Of a stretch of DNA of 64,000 bases, positions 1 to 8,683 are shown one piece after another. Position 1 is the stretch's first letter; every line of letters begins with the position of its first letter. Under the pieces are notes generated by a model that saw only the letters and a list, made by a program, of their open reading frames with translations, did not search any database and was not told the origin of the DNA. The stretch spans positions 62,001 to 126,000 of the forward strand of contig DASXSF010000149.1 in the NCBI GenBank assembly GCA_036506155.1. The letters are read 5' to 3'. Source of the stretch: DASXRA01 sp036506155 (GTDB lineage: Bacteria > Actinomycetota > Actinomycetes > Mycobacteriales > Jatrophihabitantaceae). A program made the translations under genes and the position numbers.

Positions 1-71
1 TTGATCCGGCCTGGGCTCATCTTCGCGCGATCGCTCATTGCCGCGTGGCCGCTCGTCGCTAGGCTCGGGCT

Positions 72-1214
72 ATGACGATCGCGGACGTGCTGGCCCGTGC
101 TGCCGATGGCGGGCGCATAACGCCGGACGAGGCGTTGCTGCTGTACACCGATGCGCCGCTACATGCATTGGGCGAGGCCGCGGACGCCGTGCGTCGCAGG
201 CGGTATCCGGACAACATCGCGACGTACATCATCGACCGGAACATCAACTACACCAATGTGTGCGTCACGGCGTGCAAGTTCTGTGCGTTCTATCGCCCGC
301 CGAAGCACGACGAGGGTTGGACGCACAGCGACGAGGAGATCCTGCGCCGCTGCGGTGAGGCCGTCGACCTCGGCGCCACCCAGATCATGCTGCAAGGTGG
401 CCACTCGCCAGAGCTCGGCATCGAGTGGTACGAGCGGATCTTCGCGGCGATCAAGCGCGAGTACCCGCAGCTGGCGCTGCATTCGCTCGGCGGCTCCGAG
501 GTCGTCCATATCTCCCGGACGTCCGGGCTGGACTTCGCCACCGTGATCCGCCGCCTGCACACAGCCGGCCTGGACTCCTTCGCCGGCGCGGGCGCCGAGA
601 TCCTCGTCGGCCGCCCGCGCAAGGCAATCGCACCGCTCAAGGAGACCGGCGAGACGTGGCTCGAGGTCATGGAGACCGCGCACGGGCTCGGCGTCGAGTC
701 CACGGCGACGTTCATGATGGGCACCGGCGAGACGAACGCCGAGCGCATCGAGCACCTGCGCATGATTCGCGAGGTGCAGGACCGTACCGGGGGCTTCCGC
801 AGCTTCATTCCCTGGACGTACCAGCCGGAGAACAACCATCTGCGAGGCCGCACCCAAGCCACGAGCCTCGAGTACCTCCGCATGATCGCAGTTGCCCGGC
901 TGTTCTTCGACAACGTCAACCATCTACAGGGGTCCTGGCTGACAACGGGCAAGGACATCGGCCAGCTCACTTTGCACTTCGGCGCCGACGATCTGGGCTC
1001 GGTGATGCTCGAGGAGAACGTCGTGTCGAGCGCAGGAGCGCGGCACCGGTCCAATCGCACCGAGCTGATCGAACTGATCCGCGGCGCCGGCCGTATCCCC
1101 GCGCAGCGGGACACGCTTTACAACCACCTCGTCGTGCACCACGATCCGGCCGACGACCCGGTTGACCCGCGCGTGCACTCGCACTTCGCGTCAACGGCAC
1201 TGCGCGCTGGCTGA
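72..1214 (+). CDS. mqnC: MqnC, cyclic dehypoxanthinyl futalosine synthase
   Basis: Radical SAM enzyme of the futalosine route to menaquinone; it cyclises dehypoxanthine futalosine. The 380-residue protein has the radical SAM cluster motif CX3CX2C at C64, C68 and C71, preceded by the strand NINYTNVC typical of the MqnC/MqnE/CofH group. The segment GGSEVVHISRTSG and the HLQGSW motif near residue 285 favour MqnC over MqnE or CofH. Length fits the family. The ATG at 72 is the first start of the conserved N-terminus; no strong Shine-Dalgarno is seen. menG follows 48 bp downstream on the same strand, so the two probably serve one pathway. Its presence argues against a mycobacterium, since those use the classical MenFDHCEB route. 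Confidence 0.9.
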   Translation: MTIADVLARAADGGRITPDEALLLYTDAPLHALGEAADAVRRRRYPDNIATYIIDRNINYTNVCVTACKFCAFYRPPKHDEGWTHSDEEILRRCGEAVDLGATQIMLQGGHSPELGIEWYERIFAAIKREYPQLALHSLGGSEVVHISRTSGLDFATVIRRLHTAGLDSFAGAGAEILVGRPRKAIAPLKETGETWLEVMETAHGLGVESTATFMMGTGETNAERIEHLRMIREVQDRTGGFRSFIPWTYQPENNHLRGRTQATSLEYLRMIAVARLFFDNVNHLQGSWLTTGKDIGQLTLHFGADDLGSVMLEENVVSSAGARHRSNRTELIELIRGAGRIPAQRDTLYNHLVVHHDPADDPVDPRVHSHFASTALRAG

Positions 1215-1261
1215 GGATGTAAGTGATTGGCGCATAACGGTCTCGGGCACAATGTCGCGCG

Positions 1262-1963
1262 ATGAACTGCGCAACGTTGGAGAAGCGACCGCGGGATGTC
1301 GCGGCGATGTTCGACGCCGTCGCCCGACGCTACGACGCCACCAACACCGTGATGTCGCTCGGCCTGGACCGGCGCTGGCGGCGGCGCACCCGGCAAGCGC
1401 TCGAATTGCACCCCGGCGACCGCGTGCTCGACCTGGCTGCGGGGACCGGCGTTTCGACCGTCGAACTGGCGCTGTCCGGCGCGTATGCCGTCGGCTGCGA
1501 CTTCTCGCTCGGCATGCTGCGTACCGGGCGGGCGCGCCGCGACCGCCGGCATGTGCCGGTTGTGGCGGGTGACGCGGTCCGGCTGCCGTTCCGTGACGGC
1601 GCGTTCGACGCGGTGACGATCGCCTTCGGGCTGCGCAACATCGTCGATACCGGGCAGGCGCTGCGCGAGATGGCCCGGGTGGTGCGCCCCGGCGGGCGGC
1701 TGGTGGTGTGCGAGTTCAGCCGGCCCACGTTCGCGCCGTTCCGCCGGCTGTACCTGAACTACCTGATGCGCGGACTGCCGGTGCTGGCTCGCCGCGTTTC
1801 CTCCAACCCGGACGCATACAGCTACCTAGCCGAGTCGATCCGCAACTGGCCCGGACAACTCAGCCTCGCCCGGCAGATCGCCGCCGCGGGCTGGGTGGAC
1901 GTGCATTGGCGGAACCTGACCGGAGGCATCGTCGCGCTACACCGCGCGGAGCGCGCCGGCTGA
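1262..1963 (+). CDS. menG: MenG/UbiE demethylmenaquinone methyltransferase
   Basis: Class I SAM-dependent methyltransferase that methylates demethylmenaquinone, the last step of menaquinone synthesis. The 233-residue protein has motif I VLDLAAGTG at 56-63 and the UbiE signatures FDAVARRYDATN near residues 17-28 and FGLRNI near residue 121. The C-terminal NLTGGIVALH is also typical of UbiE/MenG. It is codirectional with mqnC and likely co-transcribed. It meets the convergent SET-domain gene end to end. Confidence 0.88.
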   Translation: MNCATLEKRPRDVAAMFDAVARRYDATNTVMSLGLDRRWRRRTRQALELHPGDRVLDLAAGTGVSTVELALSGAYAVGCDFSLGMLRTGRARRDRRHVPVVAGDAVRLPFRDGAFDAVTIAFGLRNIVDTGQALREMARVVRPGGRLVVCEFSRPTFAPFRRLYLNYLMRGLPVLARRVSSNPDAYSYLAESIRNWPGQLSLARQIAAAGWVDVHWRNLTGGIVALHRAERAG

Positions 1964-2401
1964 CTAGTCCGCCGGCCGCTTCGCGCCGCTCGGCGGGTTC
2001 TTCGCGCGAGCGCTCATCGCAGCCTCCAACTGGGGCGGCCAGTGGCCGGCGTACGCAGCCTGCAATTCCGGGATGCGCCAGTCGTCGCCGGTGACCATCT
2101 GCCGGCACCGGTAGCTACCGCAGTGGCAGCGCAGCAGGAACTCGGGGTCCGAGATGCAGGTGGAGTAGTCGCAGGTCAGTTCCTCGCCTGCGGCGATGTC
2201 GCGACGGGCGCTGAGCGAGTGCGCATCCATCCACCACAGATTGGGCTCGCACGAGTGGTTGAGGGTGCGCAGCTGTGCCGTGGCAGTGGGTGTGGCCGGA
2301 AAGCGGATGACCGCCGTGCCCGCGGGGATGGACGCGCTGGCGAACAGGCCGCGCCCGGCGATCAGGGACGGGCCGGTGGTGACGGGGAGCAGGGTCAGCA
2401 G
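1964..2401 (-). CDS. SET-domain protein, putative protein-lysine methyltransferase
   Basis: Small SET-domain protein. Recognisable SET motifs are IAGRGLFAS (N-terminal strand), NHSCEPN (AdoMet/pseudoknot) and ELTCDYST, followed by a post-SET-like Cys pattern CHCGSYRC. Such proteins transfer methyl groups to lysines; the bacterial substrate is unknown. The start is unresolved. The domain begins near 2400, just where the upstream lipoprotein gene stops (2395-2397), and the frame there offers only CTG codons (2401, 2398). The nearest conventional start is at 2653, deep inside the lipoprotein gene, and would add an Arg-rich, non-native-looking leader. Translation may be coupled to the lipoprotein. 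The C-terminus is basic (KNPPSGAKRPAD). Confidence 0.7.
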   Translation of the reverse strand: MLTLLPVTTGPSLIAGRGLFASASIPAGTAVIRFPATPTATAQLRTLNHSCEPNLWWMDAHSLSARRDIAAGEELTCDYSTCISDPEFLLRCHCGSYRCRQMVTGDDWRIPELQAAYAGHWPPQLEAAMSARAKNPPSGAKRPAD

Positions 2402-2898
2402 CTGAACGTCCCGATGACCTGGTCGCTGCCGTCGCTGCCGCTGAACTTGCCGCCCTTGAGGTCGTCGTTCAGCGTGCCGGACAGGGTTGCGGCGTGCGGT
2501 TCGCCTGCCGTGTCGATGGTGGCCGACGCGTTGTTGAACGGGCCGCCCGCCGGCTTGAGGACGAGTCCGAAGTAGTCGGGTGGCGAACCGGCGAAGTCCG
2601 GGCCCACGAGCACGCCGACGTTGACGGACAGGAAGGTCGCGCCTTGCACGCACGAGCCGCCGTCCAGGACGAACGTGTTGCCGCCGACCCTCGCGGTTGC
2701 CTTGGCGTTACCCCCGCAGAAGACGTTGATCACGCCGCGGCGGCCCTTGGTGTAGCCGTTGCAGGTCGTTGGTCCGGCCGCTTGCGCGGTGCTCGTCGGC
2801 GCCGTGGGTGGCGGGGACTTCGAACCCGAATTGCTGCACGCCGCCAGCATCATGATCATGAGGCAGCAGGCAACGGCGCCTGCTCGAGGTGGGACCAC
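2395..2898 (-). CDS. Secreted lipoprotein of unknown function
   Basis: About 167 residues. The GTG start at 2898 gives a short basic n-region (VVPPRAG), a hydrophobic stretch and the lipobox LAAC. This predicts lipidation and anchoring to the outer face of the membrane. AGGAG lies about 9 bases upstream, which decides this start over longer options. The mature part has a Ser/Pro/Thr linker, then a beta-rich domain with Cys residues (TTCNGYTKGR, NVFCGGNAKA, GGSCVQGA, ending in GTFSC). It resembles the overall plan of mycobacterial LpqH-type 19-kDa lipoproteins, but I cannot assign the family firmly. The stop overlaps the beginning of the SET-domain gene. Confidence 0.65.
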   Translation of the reverse strand: MVPPRAGAVACCLMIMMLAACSNSGSKSPPPTAPTSTAQAAGPTTCNGYTKGRRGVINVFCGGNAKATARVGGNTFVLDGGSCVQGATFLSVNVGVLVGPDFAGSPPDYFGLVLKPAGGPFNNASATIDTAGEPHAATLSGTLNDDLKGGKFSGSDGSDQVIGTFSC

Positions 2899-3073
2899 CG
2901 CATCATGCTCCTGGACGACGTCAGACCGAATCAAATCGGGCTGGAACGATCCGGACGTTTGGGATCGGCAACGGCGCGCCGATCCGGCCTTCCCGGCGTG
3001 GTCGGTCGTCGCTAGCGTGTGCTCCGGCGGGCGGTGCCCGCTGAATGATCCCCGATCGAGGGAGAGGGTGTTC

Positions 3074-3400
3074 ATGAGCTTCGAGGACGACGACACGAGC
3101 ACGGGCGCCGGCCGCGACGACGGCGGCGCAGACGGTGCTGCCGACGCCGGCGGTGACGGTGGCGCCGGCTTCGGCGACGGCGGTGCTGACGGTAGCGCCG
3201 GTGACGGCGGAGCTGACGGCGGCGCCGGTGACGGTGGTGCCGACGGTGGCGCGGACGGCGGTGCCGGCGACGCAGGCGCCGACGGGGCGGCCGACAGCGG
3301 CGGCGACGGCGGGGCCGGCTTCGGTGACGGCGGTGCGGACGGTAGCGCCGGCGACGGCGGCGCGGCAGACAGCGGCGGCTACGGGAGTGACAGCGCCTGA
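3074..3400 (+). CDS. Highly acidic Asp/Gly/Ala low-complexity repeat protein
   Basis: 108 residues, built almost wholly from short Gly-Asp-Gly-Gly-Ala-Asp-Gly units. It carries about 24 Asp and 1 Glu against a single Arg, so net charge is near -24. A block reading GGDGGAGFGDGGADGSAGDGG (shown here only to name it: Gly/Asp/Ala with one Phe) occurs twice, near residues 27 and 79, indicating internal duplication. There is no signal peptide or membrane segment. A GGGAGAGGG-like purine-rich site lies just before the ATG at 3074, supporting translation. It is likely disordered, possibly a cation-binding or scaffold protein, but function is unknown. A 24-bp palindrome follows. Confidence 0.55.
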   Translation: MSFEDDDTSTGAGRDDGGADGAADAGGDGGAGFGDGGADGSAGDGGADGGAGDGGADGGADGGAGDAGADGAADSGGDGGAGFGDGGADGSAGDGGAADSGGYGSDSA

Positions 3401-3463
3401 TTCCGCCGAAACACATGACTGACGGCCGAGGCACGAACAGGGTTCGAGTGCCAAAGCCGTGAA

Positions 3464-3487
3464 GGGCCCGGCAGCGCTGCCGGGCCC
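3464..3487. terminator. Perfect 24-bp palindrome, probable transcription terminator
   Basis: Arms GGGCCCGGCAGC and GCTGCCGGGCCC meet without a loop, so the hairpin would open a few central bases. It lies 64 bp after the acidic repeat gene. No T-run follows, as is common for actinobacterial terminators. Confidence 0.5.
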
Positions 3488-3567
3488 GCCCATGTTCGCG
3501 AGCGATGAGCGTCACGGGCGAGAGACACGAACCGGCGAATGAGATATGAGCCAGTAGCGTGGCTGCT

Positions 3568-4776
3568 ATGAGTGCGCTAGAGCGGTGCATTGCTGTGCCG
3601 CCGCGCGATTTCGCTGAACAACACTGGGGCCGGCAGCCGCTGCTTAGCCGTGCAGCACGGCTGCCTGCGCATTTCGACGACCTGCTCGATGAGTCCGCGG
3701 TCGACGAGTTGCTGTCGCGACGCGGGCTGCGCACCCCGTTCCTGCGTATGGCCAAGGACGGCGACATCGTCCCGCCCGTGCGATACACGCGCAGTGGCGG
3801 TGCCGGCGCGACCGTCGGCGATCAGGTCGCCGACGACCTGGCGCTCCAACAGTTGGACGGCGGAGCCACCCTGGTGCTCCAGGCACTGCACCGCACCTGG
3901 CCGCCGCTCGTCATGTTCGCGTCGCAGCTGTCGGATGAGCTCGGTCACCCCGTACAGGTCAACGCCTATGTCACTCCGCCGCAGAACCGTGGCTTCGCGG
4001 CGCATTACGACGTTCACGACGTGTTCGTGCTCCAGCTGGCCGGACGCAAGCAGTGGCGGGTCCACTCGCCCGTGCTGGCGGACCCGCTGCGCGACCAGCC
4101 CTGGGAGCAGCGGCGCGCCGAGGTTGCGAAACGTGCGCAGGAGACGCCACTGATCGACGAGGTGCTGGCACCCGGTGACACGCTCTACTTACCGCGGGGT
4201 TACCTGCATTCGGCCGTGGCGCTCGGCGAGTTGTCGATCCACTTGACGGTGGGCGTGCACCCGCTGACCCGGTATCAGCTGGTGCGTCACGTACTCGACA
4301 CTGCCGCGAATGATCCGGCGCTTCGCCCGTCGCTGCCGATGGGCGTCGAACTCGGCGATCCTGCGGTGCTTGAGCCACTGTTGCGGGACACGCTGGCGGC
4401 GCTGCGCCGCCACCTGGACGGGATCTTCGTGGAAACCGTCGCCGATCGCGTGACAAGTGACCTGATCCGCCAGACCCGCCCTGCGCCGATCGGCCCACTT
4501 GGACAGCTCGCCGCCGCAGAATCCGTGCAGACGGCAACGCTGCTGCGCCTGCGCCCCGGCCTGCGCTGCACGCTGGTGCGCGACGAAGCGGGATTGCGCC
4601 TGCGCATGCTCGAAAAGGCGGTGCCGCTGCCGTCGGGCGCAGAGGCGGCGCTCAAGACCGTGCTGGCGGGCCAGGCGTTCACGCCGGGGGAGCTACCCGG
4701 CATGGACGCGGCGGAGCAGCTGACCCTCGCCCGGATGCTGTTGCGTGAGGCCGTCGTCGTCCCGGCGACGCCGTGA
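3568..4776 (+). CDS. JmjC/cupin-family 2-oxoglutarate oxygenase-like protein
   Basis: 402 residues of the cupin_4/RoxA-like family, Fe(II)/2-oxoglutarate oxygenases that in other bacteria hydroxylate ribosomal proteins. The iron ligands are visible as H147, D149 (AHYDVHD) and H214 (GYLHSAV); NAYVTPPQNRG precedes them as usual. The remaining C-terminal half is the helical and winged-helix extension of this family. ATG at 3568 is preferred over an in-frame GTG at 3559, because the conserved opening SALERC follows it. The actual substrate is unknown. The next gene starts 13 bp downstream and is probably co-transcribed. Confidence 0.75.
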   Translation: MSALERCIAVPPRDFAEQHWGRQPLLSRAARLPAHFDDLLDESAVDELLSRRGLRTPFLRMAKDGDIVPPVRYTRSGGAGATVGDQVADDLALQQLDGGATLVLQALHRTWPPLVMFASQLSDELGHPVQVNAYVTPPQNRGFAAHYDVHDVFVLQLAGRKQWRVHSPVLADPLRDQPWEQRRAEVAKRAQETPLIDEVLAPGDTLYLPRGYLHSAVALGELSIHLTVGVHPLTRYQLVRHVLDTAANDPALRPSLPMGVELGDPAVLEPLLRDTLAALRRHLDGIFVETVADRVTSDLIRQTRPAPIGPLGQLAAAESVQTATLLRLRPGLRCTLVRDEAGLRLRMLEKAVPLPSGAEAALKTVLAGQAFTPGELPGMDAAEQLTLARMLLREAVVVPATP

Positions 4777-4789
4777 GCGGGCAGACGCC

Positions 4790-5716
4790 GTGAGTGCGCC
4801 GCACGCCGAGGCGCATCGCGGGCATCCCCATCCGCGTGAAACGCTCGACCGGTGCGCGCTGCGGGCGCAATTGCGCGGCGATCCGATGCTCGGCACCGCC
4901 TTCCCGGCCAGTCTGCTGCTCCTCGTGGAGCAGCCCGGCCCATGGGGACGCACGGGGCTTCGCGGCTCGCGTTTCGACCATGCCACCGCGGCGATGCTCG
5001 AGGCGCACGCCGATGCAGCGGGCGTGCGGGTGCTGGCGATTCGCCGGCCCGGCCGGACGCCGCGCGGTGCCGTCCGCAGGTGGGCGCTCGTCGACTGCCG
5101 CCCCGGCGACACATCACTGCGCTGGGGGCACTACCACGAGGATGCGGAGCTGCTCGACGTTCCCCTGGACGGCTCGGCGGGCGTTGTCGACGAAGCACCG
5201 CTCTATCTGGTCTGCGCGCATAGCAAGCACGATGCATGTTGCGCGCTCCGGGGACGCGCGGTGGCCGCGGCGCTCGCCACGGAGCGTCCCGGCCGGGTAT
5301 GGGAATGCAGCCACGTCGGTGGCGACCGGTTCGCGGCGAACGTCCTGGTGCTGCCGGCCGGGCTGCTCTACGGACGGGTGCTGCCGTTCGCGGCACCGGA
5401 GTTCGTCGAGACGACCGAGCGCGGGGAAGTGGTCGGGGCACTGCTGCGGGGGCGGGTGGGCTTGAAGCCGGCAGCGCAGGCGGCGCTGGCGTTCGCATAC
5501 GAGCACCTGGCCGTCCGCCGCGAGGCGGCGCTCGCGGTCGTTGCGGTGCGGGCAAGCGGCGAGGGGGAGTCCGTAGTGCGCATCCGCGCGCCGCACGGGC
5601 TGGTCGACGTCACGGTGCGCATGGAGCGGATGCGCGGCGATGGGCTCACTTGCTCGCAGCCGGGCAGGGGATCGTTCCTCGCGTTCCGGCCGGTCACCGC
5701 TGCCGCCGTCGAGTGA
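4790..5716 (+). CDS. Sucrase/ferredoxin-like family protein
   Basis: 308 residues, thioredoxin-like ferredoxin fold (Suc_Fer-like, PF06999). The probable [2Fe-2S] or metal-binding residues are in VCAHSKHDACC (C142, H144, H147, C150, C151) and WECSHVGGDRFAANV (C173, H175). The hydrophobic LVLPAGLLYGRV segment follows as in the family. The GTG at 4790 begins the conserved region 13 bp after the cupin-oxygenase stop, suggesting one transcript and perhaps electron supply to that oxygenase (inference). It is convergent with ppa. Confidence 0.75.
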   Translation: MSAPHAEAHRGHPHPRETLDRCALRAQLRGDPMLGTAFPASLLLLVEQPGPWGRTGLRGSRFDHATAAMLEAHADAAGVRVLAIRRPGRTPRGAVRRWALVDCRPGDTSLRWGHYHEDAELLDVPLDGSAGVVDEAPLYLVCAHSKHDACCALRGRAVAAALATERPGRVWECSHVGGDRFAANVLVLPAGLLYGRVLPFAAPEFVETTERGEVVGALLRGRVGLKPAAQAALAFAYEHLAVRREAALAVVAVRASGEGESVVRIRAPHGLVDVTVRMERMRGDGLTCSQPGRGSFLAFRPVTAAAVE

Positions 5717-5739
5717 CGCGACCAGCCCGGCGCACTAGC

Positions 5740-6231
5740 TCAAGAAGGCAGCGCAGCCAGCCGGGTGCGTGACTCCGTGATCTCGGCCTCTGCCTCGGTC
5801 CGTCCCGCCCAGGACGCTCCCTCGACGCTCTTGCCGGGCTCCAGCTCCTTGTACACCTCGAAGAAGTGCTGGATCTCGAGGCGATCGAACTCCGGCAGAT
5901 CGCTGAGGTCACGCAGGTGCGAAAGGCGCGGGTCGCGGGACGGCACGCACAGCACCTTGTCGTCGGCACCCTTCTCGTCGGTCATCCGGAACATGCCGAT
6001 CGCGCGGCACCTGACCAGTACGCCGGGGAACAGCGGGTCGCCCGGGACGAACACCAGCGCGTCGAGCGGATCGCCGTCCAGGCCCAGCGTGTCCTCGATA
6101 TAGCCGTAGTCCGCGGGGTACTGCGTCGACGTGAACAGCGTGCGGTCCAGCCGGATCCGTCCGGACTCGTGGTCGACCTCGTACTTGTTGCGGCTGCCTC
6201 GGGGGATCTCGATCAGGACATCGAACTCCAT
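5740..6231 (-). CDS. ppa: Inorganic pyrophosphatase
   Basis: Family I soluble pyrophosphatase that hydrolyses PPi to phosphate, driving biosynthetic reactions. 163 residues, typical of actinobacteria. It starts MEFDVLIEIPRGSRNKYE and keeps the metal-site block DPLDALV and DYGYIEDT. The ATG at 6231 matches the conserved N-terminus; another in-frame ATG lies 6 bases upstream. It is divergent from dacB, with only 19 bp between the starts, so the two promoters must overlap or transcripts be leaderless. Confidence 0.93.
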   Translation of the reverse strand: MEFDVLIEIPRGSRNKYEVDHESGRIRLDRTLFTSTQYPADYGYIEDTLGLDGDPLDALVFVPGDPLFPGVLVRCRAIGMFRMTDEKGADDKVLCVPSRDPRLSHLRDLSDLPEFDRLEIQHFFEVYKELEPGKSVEGASWAGRTEAEAEITESRTRLAALPS

Positions 6232-6250
6232 GCGCATAGTGTGGCGCATC

Positions 6251-7591
6251 ATGAACTGGCGGGCGGCGGGCGTCGCGGCGCTGCTTGTCGTGTCGGCCGG
6301 TGCCGCGGCCTCGGGTGCATACGCTGGTGTACGGAAATTTCGCGATACCCCGGTGGCCCAGCCGACCGTCGCTTCGCCGGCGGGCGAGGAGGCGTCCGCG
6401 GCGGCGCCGCCGTCGAGCACCGCGCCGTCTGAGGCGCCGCGTCCCTCGCGGGCCGGAGTGGCGGCCGCGCTGCGGGGCCCGCTCGCCGATCCCCGGCTCG
6501 GCAGGCGGGTGCTCGTCGAGGTGCGGGACGTAGCCAGCGGCGAGGTGCTGGCCAGCCACGGCTCGGCGACGCCCGCGCCCCCCGCGTCGACCGCCAAGCT
6601 CGCCACCGCGCTCGCGGTACTTGCCGTGCACGAGACGAACGACCGGATTACGACCCGGGTGGTCACCGGCACGCAGCCCGGCACCGTGGTGCTCGCCGGC
6701 GGCGGCGACCCGACGCTGACCGCCGCCGCGCCGGGCAAGCAGGGCCCCTATGCCGGCGCGGCACACATCAGCGACCTCGCCCGCCAGCTGCGCGGCGTAC
6801 ACGTGACGCGCGTCGAGGTGGACGACAGCCTCTTCACCGGGCCTGCCGTCTCGCCGTACTGGGCGCCCGAGGACGTCCCCTCCGACTACGCTGCGCCCAT
6901 CATGTCGTCCACTGTGGACGGTGGGCGGGACACGCCCGGCGCCGAGCTGCGCAGCACCGCCCCGGACCTCGCAGCCGGCACGGCGCTCGCCGCGGCACTT
7001 GGCGTGCACCGTGTCACCCGCGGGACGGCCTCGCAGCAAGCCCGCACGCTGGCCAGCGTGGAGTCGGCGCCGCTCGGCACGCTCGTCGGGCAGATGCTGC
7101 AGTTATCCGACAACGTGATCGCCGAGTCGCTGGCTCGGCAGGTCGCCCTGGCCGAGCATCTGCCCGCATCGTTCAGCGGGGCGGCGGCGGCGGTGCGCGC
7201 GGTGCTCGCGCGGCTCGGCACTCCGATCGGCTCCGGGCTCGTCGACGGCAGCGGTCTCGCCGCCGGTGACCGGTTGAGCGCCGACACGCTGGACCGGCTG
7301 CTTCTGCTCGCCACGAAGCGGACGGCAGTCCTCGACCTGCTTCCCGTCGCCGCCTGGAGCGGCACACTGTCCGGGCGGTTCGTACACAGTGCGGGGGCGG
7401 GCGTCGTGCGCGCGAAGACCGGAACGCTCACGTCGGTGTCGACGCTGGCCGGGCTCGTCCACGACCGGGACGGCCGGCTGCTCGCGTTTGCGCTACTGGC
7501 TGACCGAGTCGGGCCGACGACGGCAGACACCGACCGGGCCGAGGCCGCTCTCGACCGGGTCGCCAGCACGCTGGCGACCTGCGGCTGCTGA
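6251..7591 (+). CDS. dacB: D-alanyl-D-alanine carboxypeptidase / endopeptidase (PBP4 type)
   Basis: 446 residues, S13 family. An N-terminal hydrophobic segment (residues 5-25, AAGVAALLVVSAGAAASG) acts as signal or anchor, followed by an Ala/Pro-rich linker. The three penicillin-binding motifs are STAK at 113-116, SDN at 286-288 and KTG at 389-391. The enzyme trims or hydrolyses peptidoglycan peptides outside the membrane. The ATG at 6251 gives the cleanest signal sequence. The neighbourhood ppa-dacB-DUF2342-tilS-hpt is common in actinobacteria. Confidence 0.9.
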   Translation: MNWRAAGVAALLVVSAGAAASGAYAGVRKFRDTPVAQPTVASPAGEEASAAAPPSSTAPSEAPRPSRAGVAAALRGPLADPRLGRRVLVEVRDVASGEVLASHGSATPAPPASTAKLATALAVLAVHETNDRITTRVVTGTQPGTVVLAGGGDPTLTAAAPGKQGPYAGAAHISDLARQLRGVHVTRVEVDDSLFTGPAVSPYWAPEDVPSDYAAPIMSSTVDGGRDTPGAELRSTAPDLAAGTALAAALGVHRVTRGTASQQARTLASVESAPLGTLVGQMLQLSDNVIAESLARQVALAEHLPASFSGAAAAVRAVLARLGTPIGSGLVDGSGLAAGDRLSADTLDRLLLLATKRTAVLDLLPVAAWSGTLSGRFVHSAGAGVVRAKTGTLTSVSTLAGLVHDRDGRLLAFALLADRVGPTTADTDRAEAALDRVASTLATCGC

Positions 7592-7635
7592 ACCCACGAA
7601 GCGCTGCGCTCCGCGCGGCCGGGATAATCAACCAA

Positions 7636-8682
7636 ATGGTGTCGCTCATCGACTGGGACCTTGCCGCCCGGTCGGCCAAGAACCTGACTCCCCCACCACC
7701 ACGCGTGTCGCGCACCGAAGCGGACGACACGGTCGCCGAGCTGTATCGCGACGCCGAGCGGGCCGCGGCGCATGTCGCCGAGCTGACCGGTCTGACCGAG
7801 CCACCGGTCACCGCGCTCACGCGCGTCGTCGACCGCGCGGGTTGGATCGACGTGAACGCCGCGGGGCTGCGCACCGTCATGACACCGCTCGTCGACCGGC
7901 TGGCCGCCGATAACAAGGTCGGCCGGGTGGCAGAGACGGTCGGTGGACGGGTCACCGGCATGCAGGCCGGCGCCGTGTTGGGCTTCCTGTCCGGCAAGGT
8001 GCTGGGTCAGTTCGAGTTCTTCGACCGGCACGATGGGCAGCTGCTGCTCGTGGCCCCGAACGTGGTCACGGTCGAGCGGCAGCTGGGCGTCGATCCGCAA
8101 GACTTTCGGCTGTGGGTGTGCCTGCACGAGGTCACCCACCGGGTGCAGTTCACCGCGGTGCCGTGGCTGCGCCAGCACATGCTCGACGAGGTGGCGGCGC
8201 TGACGGACAGCATCGACACCGACCCCGCGGCGCTCCGCGAGCGAACCCGGGACGCGCTCGGCGAGCTGGTCAAGGTGGTGCGCGGGCAGGACGACGGCTC
8301 CGGGTTGATCGCGGCGCTGGCCACGCCTGAGCAGCAGGCGGTCATCGACCGGCTCACCGCGTTCATGTCGTTGGTCGAGGGGCATGCCGAATACGTGATG
8401 AACGCGGTGTCGCCAACCGTCATCCCGTCGCAGCGCGTCATCGAGGAACGGTTCGGGGCGCGGCGCCGTCGCGGGGGCAATCCGCTCGACCGACTGCTGC
8501 GCCGGCTGCTCGGTCTGGACGCCAAGACCCGGCAATACGTCGACGGCGCGGCGTTCGTGCGGCACGTCGTGGACCGGGTGGGCGTTGCCGGCTTCAACAC
8601 GATCTGGACGTCTGCCGGCGAGCTACCGAGCAAGGACGAGATCCGCGCCCCGGACGCCTGGCTGGCGCGCGTCCACAGCTGA
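7636..8682 (+). CDS. Zinc-dependent metalloprotease, DUF2342 family
   Basis: 348 residues of the actinobacterial family sometimes labelled coenzyme F420 biosynthesis-associated. The zinc signature HEVTH is at residues 164-168, followed by RVQFTAVPWL. A second acidic residue is likely supplied by the VEGHAEYVMN segment near residue 250. Substrate and role are unknown; the F420 label comes from distribution, not activity. It ends 1 base before tilS and is probably in one operon with it. Confidence 0.85.
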   Translation: MVSLIDWDLAARSAKNLTPPPPRVSRTEADDTVAELYRDAERAAAHVAELTGLTEPPVTALTRVVDRAGWIDVNAAGLRTVMTPLVDRLAADNKVGRVAETVGGRVTGMQAGAVLGFLSGKVLGQFEFFDRHDGQLLLVAPNVVTVERQLGVDPQDFRLWVCLHEVTHRVQFTAVPWLRQHMLDEVAALTDSIDTDPAALRERTRDALGELVKVVRGQDDGSGLIAALATPEQQAVIDRLTAFMSLVEGHAEYVMNAVSPTVIPSQRVIEERFGARRRRGGNPLDRLLRRLLGLDAKTRQYVDGAAFVRHVVDRVGVAGFNTIWTSAGELPSKDEIRAPDAWLARVHS

Positions 8683-8683
8683 G

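Noticed and set aside
3110..3390. Repetitive tract considered as CRISPR or minisatellite
   Set aside because: Repeats are short GC-rich codon-level units in one open frame without spacers; best seen as a repeat protein.
6886..8565. 559-residue open frame antisense to dacB and DUF2342
   Set aside because: Spans two well-supported genes on the other strand and has no domain.
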